A stretch of DNA of 64,000 bases from Marinobacter salinexigens (GTDB lineage: Bacteria > Pseudomonadota > Gammaproteobacteria > Pseudomonadales > Oleiphilaceae): assembly GCF_008370345.1 (NCBI RefSeq), contig NZ_VTUU01000015.1:1-64000 (forward strand). The letters run 5' to 3'. Below the pieces are notes generated by a model. That model worked only from the letters and a program-made list of their open reading frames with translations, did not search any database and was not told the DNA's origin. Shown one piece after another: positions 33,896 through 43,128 of this stretch. The translations under genes and the position numbers were made by a program. Positions within the stretch are counted from its first letter, which is position 1. The number at the start of each line of letters is the position of its first letter.

Positions 33896-35563
33896 ATGCC
33901 ACATTCGACAACCCTGACCTCCAGACCAGAGTGGCGGACACTGGAAAACATGAGGTCAAGGCTTCAGTCGATCCCGATGACCCAGCTGTTTGAACAGGAT
34001 TCAGGGCGGGCCCAGCGCTATTTTATTGAAGCTGCGGGCCTGTCTCTGGACTTCTCGAAGAACCGCATCGACGATGACACCCTGACCGCCCTTCTTGATC
34101 TCGCCCGGAGTTGCGGCCTTGAACCGCGTAAAAGTGCGTTGCTAGGTGGCAAGAAGGTCAACATTACGGAAGACCGGCCCGCGCTGCATACAGCACTCCG
34201 GGCACCCTCTGGTGAACGCATCCTGGTGGACGGCATGGATGTTGTCGGGGAAGTTCAGAGCACGCTTGATCGTATGGAAGCGCTGACAGAAAGCGTTATC
34301 ACTGGCACTCGCACCGGGTATAGCGGCAAGGCCTTCACCGACGTTGTCAGCATCGGCATCGGCGGTTCATACCTTGGTCCGAAGCTGGTGACAGAGGCCC
34401 TTCAGCCTTACGCAAACGGACGTATACGTTGCCACTACGTGGCCAACATTGATGGCACTGACATCAGCGAAACGTTGAAACAGGTAAACCCTGAAACCAC
34501 GCTGTTTCTGATCCAGTCCAAATCCTTCCGCACACAGGAAACCCTTGAAAACAGCAAGGTCGCGCGCGAGTGGTTCCTCAGTCACGGTGCCGGCGAACAG
34601 GATATCGCAAGCCACTTCCTCGCCATCACAACCAATATCCCTGCCGCCGAAGCGTTTGGCATCAACCGGGACAACGTGTTCCCGATGTGGGACTGGGTTG
34701 GTGGTCGCTACTCCCTCTGGTCAGCCATTGGCCTGCCGATCGCACTGTATGCCGGTATGGAGAACTTCCGGTCACTGCTGGCCGGTGCCCATGCCATGGA
34801 CAGCCACTTCCGGGACGCACCTCTGGAACAGAACCTGCCGGTAGTGATGGGGATGCTCAGTGTCTGGTACAACAATTTCTGGCAGGCCGACACCCATGCC
34901 ATCCTGCCCTACGACCACTACCTGCGAAGCCTGCCCGACCATTTGCAGCAACTGGATATGGAAAGCAACGGCAAACGGGTTACCGAGGACGGCACGGAAC
35001 TGACCTATGAATCCGGCCCGGTCATCTGGGGCGGTGTCGGCTCCAACGGCCAACACGCCTACCACCAGCTGATACACCAGGGCACCCGACTGATTCCGGC
35101 TGACTTCATTATTCCGCTGCGCACCCACAACCCGGTGGCCACGCACCATGCCGACCTGTTCGCTAACTGCCTGAGCCAGTCCCGGGCCATGATGGCTGGC
35201 AAGTCCCTGCAAGCGGCCGAAGCCGAACTCGCCTCAGAGGGCCTCAGTGACGCTGAAATAAAGCGCCTGGCGCCACACAAGGTTATCCCCGGCAACAAAC
35301 CAAGTAATACCCTGATCATGGACAAGCTGACACCGGAAACAACCGGGGCCCTGATTGCGCTCTATGAGCACAGGACCTTTGTTCAGGGCGTTATATGGGA
35401 TGTGGACTCTTTTGATCAATGGGGAGTAGAACTGGGCAAACAGCTAGGCAAAGGCATTTTGCCCCGCCTGCTCGGTGATGCAGGTGGTGCAGGAAACGCG
35501 GGTGACAGTGACAGCTCAACCGAGCACCTGATCGAACGCTACCGGTCAGCTAACCGCCCGTGA
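33896..35563 (+). CDS. pgi: Glucose-6-phosphate isomerase
   Basis: Interconverts glucose-6-phosphate and fructose-6-phosphate. The 555-residue length is normal. The family signatures IGIGGSYLGPKL, FPMWDWVGGRYSLWSAIGL and the C-terminal WDVDSFDQWGVELGK are all present. AAAAGGAG is well placed before the ATG. Its 3' end overlaps the convergent folK paralog by 18 bases. Confidence 0.97.
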   Translation: MPHSTTLTSRPEWRTLENMRSRLQSIPMTQLFEQDSGRAQRYFIEAAGLSLDFSKNRIDDDTLTALLDLARSCGLEPRKSALLGGKKVNITEDRPALHTALRAPSGERILVDGMDVVGEVQSTLDRMEALTESVITGTRTGYSGKAFTDVVSIGIGGSYLGPKLVTEALQPYANGRIRCHYVANIDGTDISETLKQVNPETTLFLIQSKSFRTQETLENSKVAREWFLSHGAGEQDIASHFLAITTNIPAAEAFGINRDNVFPMWDWVGGRYSLWSAIGLPIALYAGMENFRSLLAGAHAMDSHFRDAPLEQNLPVVMGMLSVWYNNFWQADTHAILPYDHYLRSLPDHLQQLDMESNGKRVTEDGTELTYESGPVIWGGVGSNGQHAYHQLIHQGTRLIPADFIIPLRTHNPVATHHADLFANCLSQSRAMMAGKSLQAAEAELASEGLSDAEIKRLAPHKVIPGNKPSNTLIMDKLTPETTGALIALYEHRTFVQGVIWDVDSFDQWGVELGKQLGKGILPRLLGDAGGAGNAGDSDSSTEHLIERYRSANRP

Positions 35564-36070
35564 AATCAGCTTGCCCTGCCAGTTGAAGTCGACCGGCCAG
35601 AGACGCTGATCGCGGTCATACGCCGACCAGAGTTCAGCGTAGCTCTGACCAGAGACGGGGTGCCGCTGCGCCGGAGCGATATCGGCCAGCGGCCTCAACA
35701 CAAACGCATTGTGCAGTATTTCTCCCCTGGGCAATTCCACCCCTTCCACGACACCAATCAGATCATCGTAGGTGAGAATATCGAGATCCAGAGTCCTCGC
35801 CCGGAACTTCGGATCCCCCCGACGACGACCGTTGTCAGCCTCTAACTGCTTGAAGCGACGGGAAAGTTCTCCGACCGAAAGTCCGGTGCACACACCGACA
35901 ACCAGATTAAAAAAAGGCGAGCCATCAAAACCTACTGCTTCACTTTCGTAGACAGGGGAGATAACCAACTCCCCAAACCAATCGTCCAGAGCATCCAGGG
36001 CGGCAGTCACGTAACGCTCACGATCCACATTGGACCCGATACCGACATACACTCTCGCCTCACCGGACAT
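35546..36070 (-). CDS. Second HPPK-family protein
   Basis: A 174-residue HPPK-like protein distinct from folK at 31.6 kb. It keeps the GIGSN start and the RARTLDLDILTYDD core with the two metal aspartates. The segment before it (NGRRRGDPKF) differs from the usual RxWGPR loop, so ATP/pterin binding may be altered. The start touches the folB stop at 36070, and together they look like a folate mini-operon. The corresponding pseudomonad gene is also annotated as a folK paralog. Confidence 0.85.
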   Translation of the reverse strand: MSGEARVYVGIGSNVDRERYVTAALDALDDWFGELVISPVYESEAVGFDGSPFFNLVVGVCTGLSVGELSRRFKQLEADNGRRRGDPKFRARTLDLDILTYDDLIGVVEGVELPRGEILHNAFVLRPLADIAPAQRHPVSGQSYAELWSAYDRDQRLWPVDFNWQGKLISRAVS

Positions 36071-36444
36071 CAGCGAACGCCTCTTTCAATGCGAACGCCC
36101 ACCGAACGAGCCGCAGGCACAGCTCCGGGTTTCCTGAGTGTCAGCCGCAGCCATGAAATTCCGAAGGTACTCTGGAGATCCGAGGCGAGCGTTTCCGCAC
36201 CGTATTCAAGTAGCTGAGGCTGGAGACGCTTGAGGCAGGACGATACCCGTTCACTCACTGCAGCATAATCCAGGGCATCAGCGACATCATCCGATGCTCC
36301 TGGTACCCGATTATCCCACGCCATCTCCAGATCTATGACCAGACGCTGGTTAACCTTACGCTCCCAGTCATAAACCCCGACGACTGTCTCAACCTCCAAG
36401 CCTTCAATAAGCACGCTGTCCGTCAAGGGCAAACTCCGACACAT
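36070..36444 (-). CDS. folB: Dihydroneopterin aldolase
   Basis: Converts dihydroneopterin to hydroxymethyl-dihydropterin, the HPPK substrate. The short tunnel-fold protein contains IEGLEVETVVGVYDWERKVNQ, with the active-site glutamate region, and the C-terminal LTLRKPGAVPAARSVGVRIER. The frame opens at 36531, but ATG 36444 gives 124 residues, the family length. The next gene on this strand is the HPPK paralog. Confidence 0.92.
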   Translation of the reverse strand: MCRSLPLTDSVLIEGLEVETVVGVYDWERKVNQRLVIDLEMAWDNRVPGASDDVADALDYAAVSERVSSCLKRLQPQLLEYGAETLASDLQSTFGISWLRLTLRKPGAVPAARSVGVRIERGVR

Positions 36445-36566
36445 TACACTCTTTGCTGATTGAACAACCCTCAACCAGCAGATACTGTACAAAGGCTGGC
36501 CAGCGGATTCCGGGCCGGCATTTTCGCACACAACACCCGGGGACGTCTCCGCCTGCAGACCATCAC

Positions 36567-37160
36567 ATGATTCAAATCAGCGATCCGGTTATCACAGTAC
36601 TGCTTTGCGCCCTGGCCTACCTGGCCGGATCAGTATTGTTTGCACTACCGGTCTGCCGGCTATGGAAACTACCCGACCCACGCGCTCTGGGCTCCGGCAA
36701 CCCTGGCGCCACCAACGTTTACCGCACTGGCGGCTGGCCGCCGGCTGTCGTCACTTTAGTCCTCGACGCAGCAAAAGGCTGGCTACCAGTCTGGCTGGCC
36801 AACTCCGCAGGTCTTTCGGTAATGGTTCAGGCGATTGTTGCACTGTTTGCGGTAACCGGGCACATGATCCCGGTATTTTATCGGTTTAAAGGGGGCAAAG
36901 GGGTTGCCACAGCTCTCGGCGCAGGGCTCGCACTTGCACCGGTGACCACCCTGATCATGGCCGCCATATGGCTGGTCATCATGTGGCGCTGGAGGATTTC
37001 AGCGGTCGCCTCCCTGAGCGCCATCATCTGCGGCCCGATTATCAGCGCCTTTATCGAACCCGACACCCTGCCCCTGTTTGGCCTGCTGGCACTGCTGATT
37101 GTGGTTCGCCACCGCAACAACCTCATCCGTCTGGCACAAGGGAGAGAGGCAGGGCTCTGA
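36567..37160 (+). CDS. plsY: Acyl-phosphate:glycerol-3-phosphate acyltransferase
   Basis: Membrane enzyme for the first acylation of glycerol-3-phosphate in phospholipid synthesis. Of its five or so membrane helices, the loops carry GSGNPGATNVYR (near residue 38) and the glycine-rich FKGGKGVATALG (near 108), the conserved PlsY motifs. ATG 36567 gives 197 residues. The earlier opening at 36453 would overlap folB and is not family-like. Divergent from folB and convergent with tsaD. Confidence 0.95.
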   Translation: MIQISDPVITVLLCALAYLAGSVLFALPVCRLWKLPDPRALGSGNPGATNVYRTGGWPPAVVTLVLDAAKGWLPVWLANSAGLSVMVQAIVALFAVTGHMIPVFYRFKGGKGVATALGAGLALAPVTTLIMAAIWLVIMWRWRISAVASLSAIICGPIISAFIEPDTLPLFGLLALLIVVRHRNNLIRLAQGREAGL

Positions 37161-37170
37161 AGCCGCTCCG

Positions 37171-38226
37171 TCAGTCTGCCAATCCGTTCTCTCGCGGCTC
37201 TCTGATCGGGGGCAGAGTATTCATCGGCCAGCGGGGCACAGCAACAATGCGATCACCATCCCGCTGCCCGGATGTCAGGCGCTGAGCCCCGGCATAGGCA
37301 ATCATCGCACCGTTATCGGTACAAAACTCGGGACGCGCGTAAAACACTTCAGCGTTCAACTTTTGCGTCATCTTCTCCAACCCTGCCCGCAGACGCTTGT
37401 TAGCGCTCACTCCGCCGGCAATCACCAGGCGTTTGCATCCGGTCTGTTCCAGAGAGCGCCGGCACTTGATGGTCAAGGTATCAACCACCGCAGATTCGAA
37501 TGCCAGCGCTATATCAGCGCGTACCTGATCGTCCAGCTCTCCGCTGTCTTTCGCGGCGTTGACCGTATTCAATGTGAAGGTTTTCAAACCGCTGAAACTG
37601 AAATCAAGCCCGGGCCTGTCGGTCATAGGGCGCGGAAAACGGTAACGATCTGGCCGTCCTTTTTCAGCAAGCGCCGCGACTCTGGGCCCGCCCGGATAGT
37701 CCAGGCCAAGCATTTTTGCCGTTTTGTCGAAGGCCTCACCTGCAGCATCATCAACCGACTCGCCGAGCATCAGGTATTCACCAATACCATCTACGCGAAC
37801 CAACTGGGTGTGGCCACCAGATACCAACAGCGCAACGAAGGGAAACGCCGGAGGGTTATCCTCGAGCATGGGAGCGAGAAGGTGCCCTTCCATGTGATGA
37901 ACACCCAACACCGGAATGCCCAGAGCGTAGCCCAGAGAATGAGCCACCGAGCCGCCGACCATCAACGCGCCAACCAGGCCCGGGCCGGCAGTATAGGCAA
38001 TACCCTCTATATCCGACCTCTCCTTGCCAGCCTTCGACAGCACCTCATCGCATAGCGGTAATAATTTTCGCACATGGTCGCGAGAGGCCAGCTCCGGGAC
38101 TACCCCGCCATAGTCCGCATGCATATCGATCTGGCTGAACAGAGCGTGGGACAAAAGCCCCTTTTCGCTGTCAAACAGCGCTACGCCAGTTTCATCACAG
38201 GAAGTTTCGATACCGAGAATAAGCAT
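37171..38226 (-). CDS. tsaD: tRNA N6-threonylcarbamoyladenosine transferase
   Basis: Transfers threonylcarbamoyl to A37 of ANN-decoding tRNAs with TsaB, TsaC and TsaE. The 351-residue protein begins ILGIETSCDETG. The metal-binding HMEGH lies near residue 111, LLVSGGHTQLV near 133 and VIAGGVSANKRLR near 268. The frame opens at 38355, but ATG 38226 matches the family. It is divergent from rpsU, as is common in proteobacteria. Confidence 0.96.
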   Translation of the reverse strand: MLILGIETSCDETGVALFDSEKGLLSHALFSQIDMHADYGGVVPELASRDHVRKLLPLCDEVLSKAGKERSDIEGIAYTAGPGLVGALMVGGSVAHSLGYALGIPVLGVHHMEGHLLAPMLEDNPPAFPFVALLVSGGHTQLVRVDGIGEYLMLGESVDDAAGEAFDKTAKMLGLDYPGGPRVAALAEKGRPDRYRFPRPMTDRPGLDFSFSGLKTFTLNTVNAAKDSGELDDQVRADIALAFESAVVDTLTIKCRRSLEQTGCKRLVIAGGVSANKRLRAGLEKMTQKLNAEVFYARPEFCTDNGAMIAYAGAQRLTSGQRDGDRIVAVPRWPMNTLPPIREPRENGLAD

Positions 38227-38325
38227 AATATCCGGACCATCGTGGTTAGCTTGAGGATTGACTAGAATAGGAGGGGGCATTCTAGCAGAATCCCGAAATC
38301 CACAGACAGATTCATCGAACAAACA

Positions 38326-38355
38326 TTGACCTTGCCACAACGCAAGCGCTATCAT
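38326..38355 (+). promoter_or_regulatory. Sigma-70 promoter of rpsU
   Basis: TTGACC (38326-38331) and TATCAT (38350-38355) are 18 bases apart on the plus strand, about 120 bases before rpsU. A TAGAAT on the minus strand at 38279-38284 may serve tsaD, but it lacks a clear -35. Confidence 0.55.
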
Positions 38356-38472
38356 TGCCGCCCTAAAATATGCACTGGTCGAGTTTTAGCCAATCTGACC
38401 AGGGATCGAACCGATCTGGAACGTCCAGACGGACCAAATTGAAACCGAATCTATCAGGTAGGTGATTTTCGA

Positions 38473-38688
38473 ATGCCAGCTGTTAAAGTGAAAGAGAATG
38501 AACCGTTTGACGTAGCCCTGCGTCGCTTCAAGCGTTCCTGCGAGAAAGCAGGTGTACTTTCTGAAGTGCGTCGTCGTGAGCACTACGAGAAGCCGACTTC
38601 AGTTCGTAAGCGTAAAGCAGCTGCTGCCGTTAAGCGTCATCTCAAGAAGCTTCAGCGGGAACAGCGCAAGTTCGAGCGTCTGTACTAA
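38473..38688 (+). CDS. rpsU: 30S ribosomal protein S21
   Basis: Small basic ribosomal protein of the 30S subunit. All 71 residues match the family (MPAVKVKENEPFDVALRRFKR...). It heads the macromolecular-synthesis cluster rpsU-dnaG-rpoD, conserved across gammaproteobacteria. A terminator between rpsU and dnaG would let S21 be made in excess over primase and sigma-70. Confidence 0.98.
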   Translation: MPAVKVKENEPFDVALRRFKRSCEKAGVLSEVRRREHYEKPTSVRKRKAAAAVKRHLKKLQREQRKFERLY

Positions 38689-38766
38689 GCTACACCTGAC
38701 GCTGCTTGACTGCACACTGTTAATCGCCTGTCCAGCCACACAGGCTGCGCAGCGCGATTCATAAAA

Positions 38767-38798
38767 TGCCGCCGAGGCCTGGCTTCGGCGGCATTTTT
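38767..38798 (+). terminator. Terminator between rpsU and dnaG
   Basis: TGCCGCCGA (38767-38775) pairs with TCGGCGGCA (38785-38793), followed by TTTTT. It sits upstream of dnaG, where E. coli also has an attenuating terminator, so read-through is expected to be partial. Confidence 0.88.
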
Positions 38799-38843
38799 GG
38801 CTATGGCCGAACTCTGACAAGTCCCGGTTGATCTGGAGTCTCC

Positions 38844-40571
38844 ATGAGTGGACTGATCCCTCAACGTTTCGTTGAAGACCTGCTGGACCGTATTGATCTG
38901 GCAGAACTGATCGGCTCGCGCATTACACTCAAGAAAGCCGGCGCCAACTACAAAGCGTGCTGCCCCTTCCACGACGAGAAGACACCGTCCTTCAATGTAC
39001 GACCGGACAAGGGCTTCTATCACTGTTTTGGCTGCGGCGCCCATGGCGATGCCATCAGCTTTGTCAGGGAGTTTGATGGACTGGGTTTTACCGAGGCTGT
39101 AGAAGATCTGGCCAAAAGAGCCGGCCTGGAAGTCCCTTATGACCGTGTCGCAAAGCAGGAGATTCAGCAAGCGCGAACCCTGACCGATGCACTGGACTTC
39201 GCCAACCGGTTCTACCAGTCAGCCCTGACCAGCCAGCAAGGCGCCTACGCCCGCGATTATCTGGCGCAGCGCGGCCTGGATGACGCCATTATCAGCGAAT
39301 ACCAGATTGGCTTCGCTCCGGGAACGGGTACAGCCCTGTTTGATACGGCCAATCAGGAACTGAAGGGCCGACTGATTGAAACCGGAACCGTATCCGATAA
39401 ATACGGACGTCCGCGGGACCTGTTCAGAAACCGGGTCATGTTCCCCATCCGGAACACACGGGGCCGAACCGTCGCCTTTGGCGGCCGAACACTCGGGGAC
39501 GACAAGGCAAAATACATCAACTCTCCGGAGTCTGACGTATTTCATAAAAGCCGGGAGATCTATGGGCTATTTGAGGCCCGGCAGGCACTGAAGCAACTCG
39601 ACAGACTTCTGGTTGTCGAGGGGTATATGGATGTCATCGCCCTTGCACAACACGGCATTCACTATGCTGTTGCAACGCTCGGGACAGCCACAAACCAGGA
39701 CAACCTGACGGCGTTACTGAAGCAGGTTCGGCACATCGTGTTCTGCTTCGATGGCGATCAGGCCGGCTTCCGGGCCGCCGACAGGGCCATGGATAACGCA
39801 CTGGAACTCATGACGGACGGGCTGCACCTGCAGTTCCTGATGCTACCCCAGGGCGAAGACCCGGACACACTGGTTCGGAAGGAAGGCCCGGAGGCTTTCC
39901 AGAAACGTGTAGAAGGTGCCACACCTTTATCCCGCTACCTGTTTGACAGGCAGAGCGAAGGCCTGGACCTGCAACTCCCCGAACACCGCGGGGAACTTCG
40001 GGCCAGAGCGGAGCCGCTGCTCAACAGGATGCCCAAGAGTACGCTGCGGGATGCCATGTGGCATGAAATGCTTCGGTTATGTGGCGGCCGCAGCCAATGG
40101 CAGAAGCCTCAGCGAGAGCCCTGGGGGCAGTGGAAAGGCGGACGCAGGGACCGCATCAGTGAAGAACGAATCGATGTACGGCTTAGCAAGGACAGCATTC
40201 TTTGCCTGGCTTTGCTGGAGGCCCCTGAACTGGCAACGGAAATCAGCGAGTACGCCACCAGTTCACGACAGTACGATCAGGCCCGCAACCTGGCGAACTG
40301 GATATTGCAGCGAGAAGTCGGCGACCGGAACTCACTGATCTTCGAGCTGGCCACAGACGAAAAGGCACGGGAACGTTTCTACCACCTGTTTGATGGCGTA
40401 GAGCATATTCCGTCCCGGGAAAGCACGCTGGCAGCTGCCAGAGAGATGCTCAACCCGAACGAAGAAGCATCGCGACAGCAACGACTTGCGACGCTACTGC
40501 GAAACCTTTCAAACCTCTCCAGCGAGGAACGAAAGGAGCTGAGAACCCTGAGCAGCGGAAGTCAGGAGTAA
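38844..40571 (+). CDS. dnaG: DNA primase
   Basis: Makes RNA primers at the replication fork. The N-terminal zinc finger (CCPFHDEKTPSF...HCFGCGAHGD) spans about residues 38-68. The Toprim domain has VVEGYMDVIAL near residue 258 and the acidic FDGDQAG near 302. The last 140 residues correspond to the DnaB-binding part. The 575-residue length is normal. GGAG precedes the ATG. Confidence 0.97.
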   Translation: MSGLIPQRFVEDLLDRIDLAELIGSRITLKKAGANYKACCPFHDEKTPSFNVRPDKGFYHCFGCGAHGDAISFVREFDGLGFTEAVEDLAKRAGLEVPYDRVAKQEIQQARTLTDALDFANRFYQSALTSQQGAYARDYLAQRGLDDAIISEYQIGFAPGTGTALFDTANQELKGRLIETGTVSDKYGRPRDLFRNRVMFPIRNTRGRTVAFGGRTLGDDKAKYINSPESDVFHKSREIYGLFEARQALKQLDRLLVVEGYMDVIALAQHGIHYAVATLGTATNQDNLTALLKQVRHIVFCFDGDQAGFRAADRAMDNALELMTDGLHLQFLMLPQGEDPDTLVRKEGPEAFQKRVEGATPLSRYLFDRQSEGLDLQLPEHRGELRARAEPLLNRMPKSTLRDAMWHEMLRLCGGRSQWQKPQREPWGQWKGGRRDRISEERIDVRLSKDSILCLALLEAPELATEISEYATSSRQYDQARNLANWILQREVGDRNSLIFELATDEKARERFYHLFDGVEHIPSRESTLAAAREMLNPNEEASRQQRLATLLRNLSNLSSEERKELRTLSSGSQE

Positions 40572-40638
40572 CAGCACTTGAAACTTGAGGCACTGATCAC
40601 CATCTAACCTATCGGTGGCGGTGCGACCGAGCGACAGC

Positions 40639-40644
40639 TATAAT
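40639..40644 (+). promoter_or_regulatory. Candidate -10 box of rpoD
   Basis: TATAAT lies about 48 bases before the rpoD ATG in the dnaG-rpoD gap. No clear -35 is at the right distance. It would give rpoD a promoter of its own besides read-through from rpsU. Confidence 0.45.
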
Positions 40645-40691
40645 GGCTGTTTAACTTTTTTCCTTTTGAAAAGCGAGTTCACAGGGTGTCT

Positions 40692-42551
40692 ATGTCAGGC
40701 AATTCGCAGAAATCACGTTTGAAAGACCTCATTGCACGAGGCAAGGAACAAGGTTACCTGACTTACGCCGAGGTAAACGATCACCTCCCGGAAGATATTG
40801 CAGACCCGGATCAGGTCGAAGACATCATTCGGATGATCAACGACATGGGTATCCAGGTGTGTGAAGAAACACCGGATGCAGACACCCTGTTGATGACCGA
40901 AGGCGACTCAACAGCCGACGAAGCCGCCGCCGCCGAAGCAGCTGCTGCCCTGGCTGCCGTTGAAACCGACGCAGGCCGCACAACGGATCCCGTCCGCATG
41001 TACATGCGTGAGATGGGTACCGTTGAACTGCTGACTCGCGAAGGCGAGATTGTGATCGCCAAGCGCATCGAGGAAGGCATTCGCGATGTGATGGCGGCCG
41101 TTGCCCACTTTCCCGGCACTGCTGGCACCGTTATTCAGGCATACGATCGGATCATCGAAAATGAAGGCCGCATCAGCGACATCGTAACCGGCTTCCTTGA
41201 TCCCGACGATGCAGCACCTTTCATGGGTGAGGATACCTCGTCAACCGAGGAGACGTCGGAAGAAGCGGATTCCGACGCAGACGACGATGATGATGACGAC
41301 TCCAGCGAAGACGATAACGACAACGGCCCGGATCCGGAAGAGACCCGCCTGCGCTTCGAACTCCTGAAGGAAAAACTCGACGCTGCAGATAAAGCCCTGT
41401 CCAAGCATGGTCGCTCCGACAAGAAAACCCAGGACGCCCTGAACGAACTGGGACAGGTTTTCGCCCCCTTCAAGCTGGCAAACAAGGCTTTTGAAGAATT
41501 GGTGAACGTTGTTCGCTCTACCAATGATCTGGTACGCGAAAATGAGCGTGCGATCATGGATATCTGCGTTCGCGAAAGCAAAATGCCACGTAAGGATTTC
41601 ATCAAGTGGTTCCCGGGCAACGAAGTGGATCTTGAGTGGGCAGGCGAAATTGCTGCTACCAAGAAGCCCTACGCCGCCGCTATCGGTGAGCGCATTGATG
41701 AAATTGTCCGTCTGCAGAAGCGGATTCACAATGTGCAGGCCGAGGTTGACCTGGACGTTGCCGACATCAAGGAAATCAACCGCCGGGTATCTATTGGAGA
41801 AGCCAAGGCTCGCCGTGCCAAGAAGGAAATGGTCGAAGCCAACTTGCGTCTGGTTATCTCCATCGCCAAGAAGTACACCAACCGTGGTCTGCAGTTCCTT
41901 GACCTGATCCAGGAAGGCAACATCGGCCTGATGAAGGCGGTCGATAAGTTCGAATACCGTCGTGGCTACAAATTCTCCACCTACGCAACCTGGTGGATTC
42001 GTCAGGCGATTACCCGCTCCATTGCGGACCAGGCCCGGACAATCCGTATTCCGGTGCACATGATCGAAACCATCAACAAGCTCAACCGGATTTCCCGGCA
42101 GATGCTGCAGGAGATGGGCCGCGAACCGACTCCGGAAGAGCTGGGCGAACGGATGGACATGCCGGAGGACAAGATCCGCAAGGTCCTGAAGATCGCCAAG
42201 GAACCGATCTCCATGGAAACCCCGATTGGTGACGATGAAGACAGCCATCTGGGGGATTTCATCGAGGACATCCAGGCGCTTTCTCCGGTGGACTCTGCTA
42301 CAGCAGAAGGCCTCCGCGAAGCCACTCGCTCTGTACTGGCTGGCCTCACCGCCCGGGAGTCCAAGGTTCTTCGCATGCGCTTCGGCATCGAGATGAACAC
42401 CGACCACACCCTGGAAGAAGTTGGTAAGCAGTTCGACGTTACCCGTGAACGTATCCGTCAGATCGAAGCCAAGGCTCTGCGCAAACTGCGTCACCCTTCC
42501 CGCTCCGATCACCTGCGCGGATTCATCGACGATCAGGGAAACCAGGGATAA
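40692..42551 (+). CDS. rpoD: RNA polymerase primary sigma factor RpoD (sigma-70)
   Basis: Housekeeping sigma factor. The 619-residue protein has region 1.1 at the N-terminus, region 1.2 (DPVRMYMREMG) and an acidic non-conserved insert (about residues 185-215, mostly Asp/Glu/Ser). Region 2 (KYTNRGLQFLDLIQEGNIGLMKAVDKFEYRRGYKFSTYATWWIRQAI), region 3 and region 4 with the helix-turn-helix TLEEVGKQFDVTRERIRQIE follow. I choose ATG 40692, with AGGGTG upstream, over GTG 40686. Confidence 0.98.
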   Translation: MSGNSQKSRLKDLIARGKEQGYLTYAEVNDHLPEDIADPDQVEDIIRMINDMGIQVCEETPDADTLLMTEGDSTADEAAAAEAAAALAAVETDAGRTTDPVRMYMREMGTVELLTREGEIVIAKRIEEGIRDVMAAVAHFPGTAGTVIQAYDRIIENEGRISDIVTGFLDPDDAAPFMGEDTSSTEETSEEADSDADDDDDDDSSEDDNDNGPDPEETRLRFELLKEKLDAADKALSKHGRSDKKTQDALNELGQVFAPFKLANKAFEELVNVVRSTNDLVRENERAIMDICVRESKMPRKDFIKWFPGNEVDLEWAGEIAATKKPYAAAIGERIDEIVRLQKRIHNVQAEVDLDVADIKEINRRVSIGEAKARRAKKEMVEANLRLVISIAKKYTNRGLQFLDLIQEGNIGLMKAVDKFEYRRGYKFSTYATWWIRQAITRSIADQARTIRIPVHMIETINKLNRISRQMLQEMGREPTPEELGERMDMPEDKIRKVLKIAKEPISMETPIGDDEDSHLGDFIEDIQALSPVDSATAEGLREATRSVLAGLTARESKVLRMRFGIEMNTDHTLEEVGKQFDVTRERIRQIEAKALRKLRHPSRSDHLRGFIDDQGNQG

Positions 42552-42564
42552 TCACCTGAACAGT

Positions 42565-42605
42565 AGCGGGCGTCGCACCTCACCGGTATAATGGCGCCCG
42601 CTTTG
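42565..42605 (+). terminator. rpoD terminator whose loop contains a -10 box
   Basis: AGCGGGCG (42565-42572) pairs with CGCCCGCT (42595-42602) and a T-rich tract follows. The 22-base loop carries TATAAT (42587-42592) with a GC-rich discriminator, a likely -10 of the tRNA gene 57 bases downstream. No good -35 is seen. Confidence 0.6.
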
Positions 42606-42648
42606 TTTCCCTACCCGGAAACATCCTTCCAATCAGCACACGCTGCAT

Positions 42649-42725
<77 letters not shown>

Positions 42726-42982
42726 TTTTCTACCCCAATCTCTATCCTGAACCCGCACTACCGGCCCCATTGCCCAAATAAACATTCCGGCTCACGTCCT
42801 GCATTTCCCGAAAAATACCGAGAAAGCTGCCCCATTAAACCCGACTCAAAAGATACCTTTCTTCTGCCGCTTAGCGCTTAGAAATCAGTTCGTTGGCCGG
42901 AGCGCGGCATATGGTGCCCCCCGCCTCCGCCCACTGAATGCTTGTCATTTTCCTCTGGGAACCTGAACTCCCCCCGCTAAAC
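42726..42982. other. Gene-free stretch between tRNA and PEP-CTERM control region
   Basis: About 250 bases after the tRNA hold no convincing coding frame, RNA gene or terminator. The regulatory elements of the first PEP-CTERM gene begin at 42983. Confidence 0.5.
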
Positions 42983-43002
42983 TGTCGACGCAATTTACAT
43001 CA
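42983..43002 (+). promoter_or_regulatory. Upstream element A shared by the two PEP-CTERM genes
   Basis: TGTCGAC-N4-TTTACATCA, identical at all 16 fixed positions to the element at 43864-43883. It ends 63 bases before the GG of the sigma-54-like promoter, a proper distance for an enhancer-binding protein such as PrsR, the regulator often tied to PEP-CTERM genes. The regulator itself is not in this window. Confidence 0.7.
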
Positions 43003-43065
43003 GGGACCACCCCGAAAACCGATAGCAAATGCAACCGTCTAATTTACCTACAAGATTTTTTTTAT

Positions 43066-43079
43066 GGCCCAAGGTATGC
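43066..43079 (+). promoter_or_regulatory. Sigma-54-like promoter of first PEP-CTERM gene
   Basis: GG (43066-43067) and GC (43078-43079) are spaced by 10 bases within TGGCCC...ATGCC. The -24 half is weaker than consensus, and a T-run precedes it. The start is predicted near 43091, about 38 bases before the ATG. Confidence 0.6.
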
Positions 43080-43128
43080 CCATCCTTCTTCAGCAAGAAC
43101 CGGAAGACTAGCGCAGGAGTTTTTACCC

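Noticed and set aside
37099..38055. A 318-codon open frame antisense to tsaD
   Set aside because: tsaD on the minus strand is complete and conserved; the opposite frame shows no protein-like features.
41241..42512. A 423-codon open frame antisense to rpoD
   Set aside because: It mirrors the codon pattern of rpoD, has no ribosome site or recognisable domain, and the plus strand encodes a complete sigma-70.
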